Assembly: GCA_026075535.2 (NCBI GenBank)
Contig: AP026549.1
Coordinates: 558,001-622,000, forward strand
DNA length: 64,000 bases
Direction: 5' to 3'
From: Tricholoma matsutake
Lineage: Eukaryota; Basidiomycota; Agaricomycetes; Agaricales; Tricholomataceae
Under the pieces are notes generated by a model. That model made no database searches, had not been told where the DNA came from, and saw only the letters and a list, made by a program, of their open reading frames with translations. A program made the translations under genes and the position numbers. This document shows, in pieces, positions 43,900 through 55,949 of this stretch; positions within the stretch are counted from its first letter, which is position 1, and the number at the start of each line of letters is the position of its first letter.

Positions 43900-44190
43900 C
43901 ATCGCATCGGCATGCATCACTGGCAGTAGTATACTCCTAAAAATTTAACAAAATACATTAGTTAGACAATAAAAACAAGGAATGCAGAAAATAAAAACTT
44001 ACCTCAGGCCCAAATGATGCAGTCATTGTTTGGGCCCGCATTGTATCCGAGAGGGTTTGTCGGCAGCCATTGGTGGCTCTTGCTGGCATGAGAATGGGTG
44101 TGGGAGTGGTGGTGGTGGATGTTGACAGTGTGGCTAGTGGTGAGGAAGGGAGGGCAGTGGCATTGTCGAAGTGGTTATGGTTGATGGATG
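43900..44190 (-). mobile_element. Partial composite element, copy D (intron-like module and hairpin)
   Basis: The minus strand carries GGGCCCAAACAATGACTGCATCATTTGGGCC (two arms of a hairpin), then GTAAGT at 43997-44002 and TTTTTAG at 43937-43943, followed by GAGTATACTACTG. A (GGTGGTGG)-rich block (44100-44170) lies on the other side, as in element B. No terminal repeats or tRNA-like head were found. Confidence 0.6.
43937..44002 (-). other. Intron-like module in copy D
   Basis: The 66-base segment starts GTAAGT, has GTCTAACTAATG as a very good fungal branch site 20-30 bases before the end, and finishes AAATTTTTAG. It is the best-preserved copy of this module. Confidence 0.65.
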
Positions 44191-44790
44191 TTCAACATTC
44201 ATCAGGTGATGTGTTGAGGGAATGACTTGTCAGTAAAACAATTACAACACAAATGAAAAATCCCCTTTTTTGGGATGAAAAAAATTCTCTCAACACTTGT
44301 AATCCTGAAGTGTGAAAAGTACCCTCTCATTCTGACTTAAAACAATAACAAAAATACCTGAGCAAGGAACAGTCAATTCAATATTTAATGAAAGAAATTT
44401 CCCTACTAAGATCATCTCATAATAGTATGAAATTTGTATGTTATTTCAGGCTGAAAATACACCCTGTTATTCACACCTTTGTGGCATGAAACAATATCCC
44501 ATAAATTGTTGAAAAGTTTGATGAAAATTCATACATTAAGATGGTTGCAAATCCATACCCTCATCTTGGATTAAAATCATCCCCTGTATTTCATCCCCTT
44601 GTAAAATGAAAATTCATCCCATTAGCTTAAGAATATTTTGTAAGGTAACACATATGAACTCCATCCCTTGGATGGCTGTAATATTTGGGATGAAAATCCA
44701 TCCCAAATTCATCCACCCTGAATTCAGCCATTTATGTTAGGAAATTCACATTTCTGAATTTAAATAGCTGAAAATCATATTGTGCTAGGT
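44191..44790 (-). repeat. Dispersed repeat inserted in gypsy reverse transcriptase (copy 2)
   Basis: The minus-strand start (44790-44690) matches 18365-18445, including GGTGGATGAATTTGGGATG. Internally, words such as GGGATGAAAATTCATCCC recur. The gypsy RT frame is lost exactly at this boundary (after GLTNSPAT). The distal end is not defined. Confidence 0.55.
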
Positions 44791-45505
44791 CCACAGTGGC
44801 AGGACTATTAGTAAGGCCAAAGTACATGATGAGTGGTTCAAAAAGACCATGGTTGGTACAAAAGGCTGCCTTCCATTCATCTCCCTCCTTTATCCTCACA
44901 TTATTGTAGCCCCAATGGACATCGAGCTTGGTGAAGTATTGGGCTCCACGGAGCTGGTTCACAAGTTCAGAGATGAGAGGTAATGGGTAGCAATTTTTGA
45001 CCGTGATGTCATTGAGCCTTCTGTAGTCTTGAACCAGTCAAAGTGAGCCCTTCTTGACAAAGAAAAAGGGAGAGGCCATGGGTGACTTTGATGGTCAAAT
45101 ACATCCTGAGGCCAGGTGCTCATCAATGAACTGGTCAAGCTGTCACTGTTCTTCAGAGGAGAGAGGATAGACCTTGCAGGATGGAGGGGTTGCACCAGGG
45201 GTGAGCTCAATCATGTGATCCCATGGCTTGCATGCAGGGAGAGAGTCAAATGATTCTTTGAAGAACATGTCCCCAAATTCATGGAGATGAGGAAGTAAGG
45301 AATCAGTAGAGGATCTAGCAGCATTGTTTTTGTGGAAGACCTCAGTGAGGCATTGGGATATGTTCAATGTAGCACACACCTCATGTGATGGACAAATTGC
45401 AGTGTAGAAAATCTGATCATCTTCCTCCACTTCCTCTGGCTCCTCCTCATCGTGATGTGAGTCTGGCATCAGATCAGGAAACCCCTCTAACTCTACATCA
45501 GGCAC
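44791..45505 (-). pseudogene. Ty3/gypsy (family 4) reverse transcriptase fragment
   Basis: 45143-45505 gives an acidic linker, then PLLPHLHEFGDMFF-type pre-RT sequence and KVYPLSSEEQ. After a frame change around 45140, RT blocks appear in several frames, and 44791-44962 reads [44 protein letters not shown]. The first catalytic Asp (KLDVHWGY) is kept. The YXDD half is missing because a repeat begins directly after PAT. Confidence 0.8.
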
Positions 45506-45756
45506 AACACTTCAAAGTGTGCCACACTGAGGCCCTTCATTTGTCCATGATGTTCTTGCCTGGCTTCTGTGAAACAAGTGTGACAGCTGGATGGACACTG
45601 GCTCATGGTAACCTCCCCGGTATGCCAGTCGACCTCAGGGTTATGGTCTCAACGCCATGGATAGTCCAAGATCACCTTCTGCCTTCCTAACTGAGTGACA
45701 GCAAAAAAGGCATGCTCACTATGATCTTTGTAATGGAGGACCAGGTCTACAACCTC

Positions 45757-46260
45757 TCAGATGGCACCAGCTTCATTTGGGGACCCATCCACATTATAAA
45801 CAGGTATTGGCTGTGAGAGTGAGTAAGTGTTCAGGTGATGTTGTTGTGCAAGATGGGCATTGATGAAGAGACTGGTCACACCAGAGTCCAGGAGTGCAGA
45901 GACACCAAGTATCTGTCCAGTGTCAGTAGTCTGTAGTTCAATTGCCAGGCTCAAGGAATGTGTTGAGGGAGTGGGTGCAAGCTTAATACCAAGCATAGAT
46001 ATCATTGTCTGCCAGGCACCCTTCCAACATCTGTGGAATCTGGTCCTGAATCTCTTGGTTGAGGCCCCATCGGAACATCACCACAACTGGTAGCCCACTT
46101 CCATATCCTGCCATGTCCACCAAGTCCTTAAACTTGACAATATAATCGTCCACAGAATGACTTGCCTGATGGTAATAGGAGGACTCAAGCCATGTCATGC
46201 ACTCATTGAGGGGACAAAAGTGGCATACAAACTCTGCTCGAAAGTCACCCTAAGTGGAGA
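45757..46260 (-). pseudogene. Ty3/gypsy (family 4) gag C-terminal part and protease
   Basis: 45983-46198 encodes a gag piece (MTWLESSYYHQASHSVDDYI, FRWGLNQEIQDQI) preceded by an extension to about 46255. 45757-46005 encodes an aspartic protease with the active site ALLDSGVTSLFINA. The zinc knuckle normally found between gag and protease is absent, and the two frames overlap, indicating a deletion. Confidence 0.7.
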
Positions 46261-47329
46261 AAGGTAGAGAACCAAGCTCTGTAGTTTGGCACAGAATATG
46301 GTCCACATAGATATAAGGGCAACCTCAGCCTCTAGCAAAGGGAAATCCAAAGTTAAAATTATACTACATATTACAGGGATTGGAGACGCACCTAGCAAAG
46401 GGAAATCCGAGGAGAAAACTCTGAGGACCCCTTTGCCAATGCCCAGTATATGTGAAGACTGCAAAAATCAAATAATAACCTAAAAATAGAAAAGGAAGAG
46501 ATTGGCAGATCAAGGCTGCCAAATGACATCATACCAAGGGGTAGATGTTGGAAGGGGTGCTCTTCCTCTAAATATAAAACTGTCAACATGCACAAATGTG
46601 ATAGAAAGGAAAATTAGTAATCAAATAAGGAAAAATCATAGAAAATGAAGAATTGGAGGAAATGAAGTGAGGAAAAATATAGGAGAAACATAAAAAATGG
46701 GTAAAACACATGGGGCATTCCCTAGTCCCCTTACACATAACTACTACCCTATGGCCTACAAAATAATAATAGAATGTAAAGTTGCGAGTCTCAAGTTTTA
46801 CATGTATGTGACAGGCTGGTTGATGATTTTGATCTGGGGAGTTACCCAAAGTAGGCTGACACATGATGGGAAACTACCATATATAGAAGGACAGGGGGAG
46901 GTCCCAGATGGCCGCTTGAGAAAAATTGTGAGTGGATGTCTAAAATTTGCAGCCTGTCACCCCCTTGATCAACATGTCTTTACTGTAATTCAAATCCCAC
47001 TGATGGAACTTTGGCAGCTCAAGCAATCATCACAAGTGCACTCTGAGGTTTGCCATTGTCGAATTTGTTAGTACATTCAACATTCTAGGCTTTTCTAGCT
47101 ATTATTTTATACATTTATGGCCTTTGTAGAATATTTATAGCCTTGCTCAACAATAAATTTGTCACATGAGTAAATTGAAGATGAGGCCGAGAACCCCAAA
47201 CTGATATCGCCCAAGACGTGACTGCAACAAATTCATCATCCCAATTCTTTGTGGCATATAAAGGTGAAAGAACCAAAAGTACTGTTCTAATAAAGTCCTC
47301 ATACTGAGTCCTCGGATCACTTAACAGAT
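46261..47329. other. Unassigned stretch before copia element B
   Basis: A 15-base word, AGCAAAGGGAAATCC, occurs twice 64 bases apart (near 46332 and 46396). No gene is recognised. The 5' LTR of copia element B was sought here, but no sequence like the 3' LTR start TGTTGGGTTAGTC was found. Confidence 0.4.
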
Positions 47330-50300
47330 GAGAATTGGCACGAATGGAAGGAGAGAATGAAAAGGGTATTTATCAATTGTGATATAACTGGATATACTAC
47401 TGACTGTGTGAAATGACCAGATGAAACCAAAGATCCTGTTAATGCAAATAACTGGGACAAAAATGACTCTTGGGCGCAACAAGTAATCATGCATAACATC
47501 ACCTCCTCTCAAATGAATCACATCGGATCAAAAACATCAGCTGAAGTGATGTATTCAGTGCTTATGGTCACTCACAAGAACAAGGCACATCAAACAGTAA
47601 ATCATAAACAGTGCCTGTTATACAAGACCAAGATACTAGACACAGATGATCTCCCAAAGCACCTTGACATACTTAAATCTACCGTGACTGCATCAATAAA
47701 TTCCCCAACACTGAATTCCATGTCTTGGACACGCACTTCAAAGCAATTATTTTGGTGTCTTTACCCTCATCTTGGCAGACTTATGTCAAACCCTATAATT
47801 GGAATGCCAATGATCCCAATGATCTGGCCCCAAAAAGGAGAATGTCTTCAGATTCCTTTATTGGTTTATTATGGGAGGAATATAAAATTCATATGACGTG
47901 CTCTCATAACAAGTATTCTAATGGTTCTAGCACAAACCTTGTTAATACCCAGAAGAATAGCGGAACTACCAAAACTTTGGAAGAGCACATCACTGATCAT
48001 AAAACCTTATTGTGAACATTGTAAGCAACCAGGACATTGGTCAAGTAAATGTCGCAAATATTGCTGGTAACAAATGTCAGAACTGTGGAAAAATAGGACA
48101 TAAGGAAAGAGATTGTTGGAGGAAAAAGAAGGGAAAAGAGAAGCAAAACGAGGGATCAAAGAAGGGTACTGAAGATTTGAATGTGGGGGAGGCATTGATC
48201 GCATTTCCAGTAAATGAAGAACTTTACAATTTTGACACATACAAAGCCTGTAACCTTGATGGAAATGACAAGTGATTGATCTGATATGACTGGTTAGCCA
48301 ATTCAGCAACAACTTCACATGTTACACATCAAAGAGAAGCCTTTATTGTGTACACACCTGTGGAAAAACATTCCATAACAGGTGTAGGTGGTAAAGAAGC
48401 AAAAGTTGAAGGCCACAGAACTGTTGAATTGATTTCGACATGTAATGGTCACAATTATATTTTGCACTTGGAGGACGTACTCCACATACCTGGAACATGG
48501 AATAATTTGATTTTGTTGGGGCAATGGGATGCAGCTGGGGGAAGATATACGGGTGGAAAGGGAAGAATTACCTTTGTCACTAAGGAGGGGAAGAAAATAG
48601 CACAAGGGAACAAGGTTAACAACCACTTATACAATATGGAATTAACTGTATGCAACTGACACCCTATGCTTACAATAGAAGCTGCCAACCACTGATCATT
48701 CATTGATGTGGCGCCCAATTGGGAAACTTGGCACAGGCACTTTGGGCACATCAGGTATTCTGGACTGCAAAAAATATTGGATAGGAATTTGGTCAACGGA
48801 TTTAATATCGATAAACACAGTCCTAAACCAGACTGTATCACATGTACTGAGGCAAAGCAACATATAGAACCCTTTCCTAAAATATCCACATGACAAACTG
48901 TACCCAGAGAATTGACGCATACTGACTTATGGGGAAAATCATGATCAAATCTATAAATGGAAATCAATATTACTTGTTATGTGTGGATGACACAAAACAC
49001 TACATAACTGTCCAGTGTTTGAAAGAGAAATTGGACTCAACACAAGCAGTAATGAATTATTTGACACATCTAATAACTCAAGGTTGAAAATTGAAGGGGA
49101 TCCAAATTGATTGTGGAAAGAATTTGTAAATGAGAAGTTGGAAAAATGGTGCAATGAACACGGTATAGAAGTAAGACTAACTGCACCATACTCACCTTCG
49201 CAGAATGGTGTCGCAGAGTGAATGAATAGAACTCTTGTTGAACTATCATGTGCCATGATAACTGCCAACCAACTTCCTGAATTTCTTAGGGATTATGCAG
49301 TTTTACACACCACTTACCTCTGTAACTGATCATTTATGAAACATCTCCCAAAATCAATGCCTTACAAAGGATGGCACAGAATAAAACCCAATGGATCACA
49401 TTTATGGGAATTTGGAAGCCATGTATGGATATTACTACAAGGTCAAAAGAAACCCCCAAAAATGCTACCAAAATTAAGGCACCAAGCATATGTCGGCTAC
49501 AATGATGGTGCTGGGGCAGTAAAATATTACAAGGCAGAAACTTGCAAAGTACTTACCTCCCACAACTTCTGGAATATTACACCTACAGAAAAACCAACTC
49601 CTGACCAGATTGAAATTACACCTGATTTACCACATGAGGGGGAGTCTGCAGGTAGCACACCACCAATGGGTGTAACAGATTCTGATGATACTACTTGGAA
49701 TCTTGCACCCAAGAAGCAAAAACAGAATGAAACACAGGAAGATATAGATATTGACAAACCGCAGAGGATGCATGGAATTTGTATCAATTATAAACACCTT
49801 CACAATCCTTTTGCATATGAGGAAGATGACCATCTCTTATCAATAGAAGAAGTCTACACAATTGTTGCTGGAGACAAACTTATGAGTCTCAAAGATGCAA
49901 AAAACTCCCCGGATTGGCCTGAATGGCAAAAGGCCATGAAGATTGAATTGGATTTATTATTGGAGAAGGGGACTTGGGAACTCATCCAGAAACCTCACAA
50001 TGCAGTACCAATCAAAAATAAATGGATCTTTGTCAAAAAGCGCAATAAAGAAGGGGAAGTAGTAAGGTATCAAGCAAGATTAGTGGCAAAAGGATATGCA
50101 CAATGACCTGGATTTGATTATAGAGAAACATTATCATCGGTTGTCAGGATGGATACATTATGCGCAATACTAGCACTCGTACCTGAAAAGGCACTCAAGT
50201 TACAACAAATGGATGTAAAGGGTGCATATCTAAACGGTACTTTGCAGGAGGCAATATATATGCAACAGCCTGAAGGATGTGAAGATGGAATGGGTTGAGT

Positions 50301-51240
50301 ATGCAGGTTTAAAACAGGCAGGCCGAGAGTGGAATAATGAACTTGATGGCAAACTCAAAATCCATGGCTATGCAGGCTTACTTTCTGATTCATGCACATA
50401 TATACGATGTGATGGTAATGACTTCGGAATAATGGCTATCTGGGTGGATGACTCACTACATTTTGTTTCATCTGATAAAATGATGGATCATATGAAAGAA
50501 ACATTCTGCTCAGAATGGGAAGTAACATATCTTGGAGAGCCAAGTAAAATTGTTGGCATTGAAGTTACATGAACCGAGAATGCAATAACTATATCTCAAC
50601 AGAGATATATTGAAAATATTCTCTGTAATGAAGGAATAGCCGATGCAAATCCTACCAGTATACCCATGGACCCCAATATAAAGCTTGGACCAAATCCAGA
50701 TGATAACGAACCCACTTGAAACCCAGGTTTAAAACACCATGGTGCAATAAAGCAAATACTCAGATACCTGGTGGGTATGAAAACTCTAGGGATAACATAT
50801 AGACAATCCCAAGACAAAACTGGAACTGGAAACCTCTTCCACGGATATGCAGATGCTGCATACACAAATGCTGATGACCTCAAATCCACGACTAGCTACG
50901 TTTCTCTAGCAGCAGGGGGAGGGATCACATGGAAATCAAAGAAACAAACTGTGATAGCATTGTCCTCTACAGAGGCAGAATATGTAGCGCTGTCGGAGGC
51001 TGGATGAGAGGCAACATGGCTGAGAAATTTGTACAGTGAACTTGGATTCCCACAAAGCTCACCGACAGAAATTAAAGTGATCAAAACATATTGCTATTCA
51101 CCATCACTGGGTCCGAACACTAGTAACTGACAAAATACTCGATATACAAAACTGTTGAGACCTGGAACAAACAGCGAATGTGTTAACAAAGGCATTACCA
51201 AGGCCAAAATATATATGACATAGGGCAGAGATGGGAATCG
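47330..51240 (+). pseudogene. Ty1/copia element B, full-order polyprotein relic
   Basis: Gag starts near 47330. Two CCHC knuckles follow: CEHCKQPGHWSSKC and CQNCGKIGHKERDC, at 48010-48120. The protease active site is changed to WLANSATTSH near 48295, so the catalytic Asp is Asn. Pre-integrase is at 48708-48893 (WHRHFGHI, CITC). The integrase is strongly broken (48900-49340), with QIDCGKN and SQNGVAE. RT starts in the frame 49336-50106 (WEFGSHVW to ARLVAKGYAQ) and continues with DVKGAYLNG, and with WVDDSLHF in 50279-50572, where the VDD is intact. RNase H spans 50771-51007 with GYADAAY and STEAEYVALSE, and ends near TKALPRPK. At least ten stops. The order gag-PR-IN-RT-RH is diagnostic for copia. 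Confidence 0.9.
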
Positions 51241-51406
51241 AGTCAACGTGCAAACTCAGTAGCTTTCCTCACATGTGAGTTGGTTTCTCCCACGGGGTTT
51301 TTCCACCACATAGAGGTTTTAATGCACCTGAAAGGTGAGAAATTTAACATTTCAATTATTTATTAACCATTCCTATGGACTCAACCATGCTAGGCTTGAG
51401 GGGGAG

Positions 51407-51612
51407 TGTTGGGTTAGTCAATCCTAGCACATTACATTATATTACACTAGCGCATCACAAGCACAACACCAGTGCATCACCTATAAAAATAGAACACAAT
51501 GGATTTATAGATCACAACATATGTACCTCATAGTATAGGAGAATACGAGACGTTCTACCTTGGCCCATCATTTAATCCCTTTGAACTTCTACTTCACACC
51601 ATAATCCCAATA
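51407..51612 (+). repeat. 3' LTR of copia element B (end approximate)
   Basis: After the purine tract GAGGGGGAG the sequence begins TGTTGGGTTAGTCAATCC, the expected LTR start. It contains CCTATAAAAATAG (51479-51491), a TATA-like promoter. The end is taken near the TCCCAATA at 51605-51612, an imperfect complement of the start. Shortly after, CRN-NTPase coding sequence begins, so the element lies at or inside that gene's 5' part. Confidence 0.65.
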
Positions 51613-51659
51613 ACTCATCTCATCATCGTCCTTATACTGACCTCGCTTTCCAATTTTCA

Positions 51660-53360
51660 GTTGACATCCTTTGCACCCCTAGACAACCCACCTGGCCAGA
51701 ATCCCGTGCTTTCCCAGTGTCACCGCCAATGTGTATCTCCACTGTCAAGGCATCCATTAACAAGTTTCTCAAGAACCTTCGCCCCAAGATCAAAGTGTTT
51801 CTTGCCGACCCTCATCTACCATTATGGGAACCACCTGAGACTGTCGACCAGTCAACCCGCAAGTTCTACCATGACATTGCCATTCTGACCATCAAAGATA
51901 ACATACCTAACCTTCTTTTGCACGACCTCGGCAAACACTCGAATCCTCATGTAGACAACCTTGTCAGCAGTGAGAGGTCCCCCTGGCACCGGCTTTTCGA
52001 TCTTGCTGACGATATTCCAGTATTCTATGTAATACCTCTGGCATGGGGAAGACCCGACTTCTCTTCGGGGGCCTCTGCAAGCATTGGGGCTTTTATTTTG
52101 TTTCCATGCGGGACACTAATGGGATCGGCGCCGGAGACCTGGAGTTCATGATCAAAAGGATGTTGACCACTGATGGGTGGGTTGACAATATCTTCAAGGA
52201 TCGTGCACCAGAGGATGTTATGGACACTAACGAGAAGAACGAGAAGATCGCCTTCAGTCAGATCTACAAAGTGCTGCTGGCATGGTGGATGGTGTTCCGC
52301 ACCTTCATCGAAGTAGCCCAGAAGCAAAATGGAGGACTTTTGCCCAACAACATAACACACAATTGGCTAATCTTTCAAATACTTCCCTTCATAGTAGTCA
52401 ATGGCAAGGACCCTTTTTTAGCTTTCATGAATTCCTGTCTGGCAGGGGCGTCCCTGCAGACACTGCTGGATTTGCTGGATGTCACCAGGCCCACAGCAGT
52501 CCTAGGGTCAGCAATTGGTGTTGACAATTTCTTCTACATCCTTGATGAAGGTCAGGTTGCCGGCAAACGATACATGGGCACTTTTGTGGATGCGAGTGCC
52601 ACAATTTGTCGGCCTGTCCTCCATCCAGTAGTTTGTGGGTGGAGTCATGTCAGCACCGAAAGGTCTATTAAATTCATCATATCCGGCACTGGCTTTTCAC
52701 TTGACCTTTTCCAAACCGTCTTGGCATTGGGCGTAGGCAAAGTTCCAGACCAATGGGATGTAGTTTGCAACACCAGCGACTTCAAGAACCCGGGTATCCA
52801 GTTGTCATATATATCTCGATATCTTCCACCATCTTTCCTTCTTTCAGGATCTGGCACTAGCCTTGTTTGAGTGGCTGCATGGCCAGTGAGTGATGTTAAT
52901 GTAGTGGGGCAAATCTAATCTATGTTCGGAAGTCACCGATTTACCGCCAGGTATCTCAAGGAACTGATAGGTGGAGAGTGGACGACTGCATGCCCAAGTT
53001 CCCCCCATAAATTACTTGATGCATATGTCCACGCTTACACCAAATACACCCCAATCGATGGTGAGGGCTCACTATTGGCCACCGAAACTGACATCAAGCC
53101 ATCCAAGGTCCAGGGTTTTGCTTGGGAGAAAATTGCTTGAGGTCTGTCCATTCTTGTACTCATTGAGTTAGGTTTTGGTTGATTGTCGCGCAGTGGAAGG
53201 ATTACTAAACATACTATCAAGCTCGATATACAACTTTATAACGAGAGGAGAATATCCTATGTGGTACGTGGAATGACAAGACCTCATAGAATTCAGCCTT
53301 GCTCGCTTCATGGGTGAAGGACCCAATATCATCGTTGAAGAGCCGTTGGCTCCAGTACTT
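51660..53360 (+). pseudogene. CRN-associated P-loop NTPase gene, 5' portion
   Basis: The frames 51717-52151 and 52043-52870 form the N-terminal half of a large NTPase of the type fused to Crinkler domains in basidiomycetes. They share the Walker A region, where a one-base loss around 52036-52044 shifts the frame just before GKTRLLF. Downstream blocks are LCKHWGFYFVS, QIYKVLLAWWMVFR and LLDVTRPTAVLGSA. A GT-AG intron is likely at 52794-52849. The exon 52970-53130 reads FTARYLKELIGGEW and PHKLLDAYVHAY, and the last exon before the break ends EFSLARFMGEGPNIIVEEPL. The CRN N-terminal domain is not seen upstream; the copia LTR is there. The gene is cut at 53361 by a composite element and resumes at 55532. 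Confidence 0.7.
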
Positions 53361-53639
53361 TACAGTCCCCCACCTGTCCTAGTGGACTCTGACCGGACTG
53401 ACTGGAGCTGGAGTCCAAGTGGAGTCCGAGTGGAGTCCAATTGAACTACACTAAGTCATGTAGAGTTCAATTGCCCATTGGAGTCCAACTGGAGTCCGAG
53501 TAGAATCCAACTGGAGTCCAACTGGAGTCCAAGTGGAGTCCAAGTGGAATGCATTTCAACCAAATGATAAGTCAATTAGATATGAGCTCAAAGGACTTTG
53601 GAGTTGGTGAATTTCATAAAGTACCCACAAAATAAATTT

Positions 53640-53740
53640 GTGTACTGGAGGAATTGAACTCAAGACCTCACCATAAGGAATCACATGACAAACCAAACAA
53701 GTGTGCTCAACCACTTGAGCCACAGGAGATTTATTAGGGT
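53640..53740 (-). repeat. Outward-facing tRNA-like head, left end of element B
   Basis: The minus strand reads CTGTGGCTCAAGTGGTTGAGCA as A box and CTTGAGTTCAATTCCTCC as B box, about 55 bases apart. Text either side (CACAAATTTATTTTGT) is shared with the heads at 5205 and 17572. Confidence 0.7.
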
Positions 53741-54489
53741 TCAATATAAGGTTTACTTATGACTCAACTTTTCATATTCTTTGAGGAGGCATTTTTCAAA
53801 CAATTAAGATCAAAAAATTTTAATTAGCCACATCCCTCGTGTAGGACACAAGGGAGTGGGTATAATATAATAATAAACAAAAAAAAACCCCTCTCGCATC
53901 TTGCGAGAGGGGAGCAGAGATAAATTAAAAATAATAAAGACCTCCCCACGCAAAATGTGGGGGAGGGGGGGTTGGGGGATGCAGTCTGGGGTGGGTGTCG
54001 TCGCCCACCCCTCCTTGCACGCATCCATCGCCGTAGCAAGCTGCACCCATCATCCACCCTACGAGCAGAGGCTCATAGGTGTGGGGATGGGTGCCATGAT
54101 TGTCATAACCCTGGTGTACCTGCCATCCACCCGATGAGCAGATGCTCGTCGGCGTGGGGTGGGTGTGTTGTCAGTTTTGTGGGTCTCCTAGTTCAGAGGG
54201 GTTGTGGGGAATGGTAAGTGATGTGGCATGCAAGGGAGGGGGTAGGTGGGTGCTTACCAGGTGGGTATCCTGCTCTGCAGGTCTCCCGGTACCCCTCTGC
54301 CATCTCCTATCCTTTATCGACACCCTCACATCCTGTTTGGATGGGGAGGAGGGGGCTGGCATGGGTGTCGTTGGGTCTGGGTCATTCTGGGTCCTGATGC
54401 TGGTAGGCGGTGTCATCATCATCGTCGTCGACTGCACATACTCACAATCCACCCTACGAGCAGGGGCTCATAGGTGTGGGGGGGGTGTG

Positions 54490-54950
54490 TTGGCTCATTT
54501 GCTGGTGGTGGTGTCGTTACTAGTAGATTATAACCTAGAAAACTCAAAAAATGAGTTAGTTAGTTGATAAAAACAAAAACCAAACAAAAAAAACTTATGT
54601 AGGTCCCAAACGATGCGATCTGCGTTGTTTGGGCCCGCGTTGGCTCGTTTGTGGGTAGTGGTGTCGTTACTAGTAGATTATAACCTAGAAAACTCACAAA
54701 ATGAGTTAGTTAGTTTATAAAAACAAAAACCAAATGAACAAAACTTATGTAGGGCCCAAACGACGCGATCTGCATCGTTTGGGCCAGCGTTGGCTCGTTT
54801 GCAAGTGGTGGCGTCGTTGCCAGTAGATTATAACCTAGAAAACTAAAAAAACAGATTAGTTAGTTTATAAAAACAAAAAGCAAATGAAAAAAAAACTTAT
54901 GTAGGGCCCAAACGATGCAATCTGCATCGTTTGGGCCCGCATTCCATCCA
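54490..54950 (-). repeat. Three tandem ~150-base units with hairpin and intron-like module
   Basis: Units begin at about 54490, 54639 and 54789 with TTGGCTCRTTTG. On the minus strand each has GGGCCCAAACGATGC-type hairpin arms, a weakened 5' splice-like ATAAGT (acceptor CTAG at 54535, 54685 and 54835), CTAACTAACT as a branch-like site, and GTTATAATCTACT after the acceptor. A fourth partial start lies at 54951. Confidence 0.8.
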
Positions 54951-55179
54951 TTTGGCTCGTTTGCGGGTGGTGGTGATGGCAGATTGGGCGTGGGAGTGGT
55001 GGCAGTGGGTGTCCATGCAGTGGTGGTGGTGATAGAGAGAGGAGGGAAGGAGGCGGGGTCAACGGTGGTGGTGGTGGTGGTGGTGAGTGATGAGCTGGCA
55101 CATTTGATGATGCGGCAATATGCTTTGTCATACACAGCCACACCATGGTACCTAATGCAAGTAGATGATGCCTCACACA

Positions 55180-55258
55180 AGGTACTGTGGTGTAATGGTT
55201 ATATTGTGCATCATGATTGATTATATAAGCAACCTACAGAGATCTGGGTTCAATTCCT
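55180..55258 (+). repeat. Outward-facing tRNA-like head, right end of element B
   Basis: GTGGTGTAATGGTTATA is a good A box and GATCTGGGTTCAATTCC a very good B box, about 45 bases later. The A-box type differs from the other three heads, as if derived from a different tRNA. Confidence 0.7.
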
Positions 55259-55531
55259 TTTCTTACACACTTTTTCAGCGGAATCTGACTGGACTCCACT
55301 CGGACTCCAACTGGACTCCAACTGGACTCCAACCAGACTCCAACTGGACTCCATTGGACTCCACTGGACCAGTCTGGGTGGAATCCGGTGTTTGAGTGGA
55401 TTCCACTCAGAGTCCAGTCGGACTGGACTGGGACTGGACTGGCAACTTTGCAGGCAGTTGGCTGGTGAACAGTCCTGGTGGACTCCAGTTGGACTCCAGT
55501 TGGAGTCTGACGGGAAAGGTGGGGGAGTGTA

Positions 55532-55949
55532 AAGACCTCGTTGGCTCTTATGAGCATCTTGCGCTATTTTGAAACAGAAGGGCTTACATCCGACAAATTT
55601 ATTCAAGATCGCATGCAGGTTAATAAAGGGGTAGCATTTGAAGAGGCCATCCTCTTAGCTTGCACTCGTCTCTTTCGACAAGGCGCCCAGTTGGATCAGG
55701 TTTTCCGATTCCACAGGGAAACTCTGCCTTGGGCATGTCAGTCTGCTTCAATTGTGACGCAGAGGAATGGTGACACTCTCCAGGATTTCGATATCCCTAA
55801 TGGGGACCCTGTTGTGCCATCTAACGATATCGCCTTCATCGCCGACGATCCTGAAGACGTGAAGAAATGGATTAAGTTGATGCACACAGGGTGGTGCCTC
55901 CCAGGCCAAAATGCGGGTCCTGACCTCATGGCGTGGTTATGCCTCAGTG
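55532..55949 (+). pseudogene. CRN-associated NTPase gene, middle portion
   Basis: Coding resumes right at the edge of element B and stays open up to the hAT-type element: SILRYFETEGLTSDKF, FEEAILLACTRLFRQG, DDPEDVKKWI and PGPDLMAWLCLS-like text. The sequences on either side of element B belong to one protein, but the frames differ by one base across the single remaining TA. The adjacent downstream part restarts after the 8-base duplication at 56586-56593. Confidence 0.68.

Larger units (their letters stand above)
53363..55529. mobile_element. Complete composite TIR element B inserted in the CRN-NTPase gene
   Basis: Inverted ends are CAGTCCCCCACCTGTCC (left) and, on the complement, CACTCCCCCACCTTTCC (right). 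TA flanks both (53361-53362, 55530-55531). Modules from left: a GGAGTCC array (53390-53545), an outward tRNA-like head (53640-53740), hairpins (53826-53968) and a GAGCAGATGCTC block (54050-54150). Then come three tandem 150-base units each with an intron-like module (54490-54950), a (GGTGGTGG)-rich block (54960-55090), an outward tRNA-like head (55180-55258) and a GGAGTCC array (55275-55515). No transposase is visible. The design matches element A, with different array sequence (GGAGTCC against GGAATCC). Confidence 0.82.
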
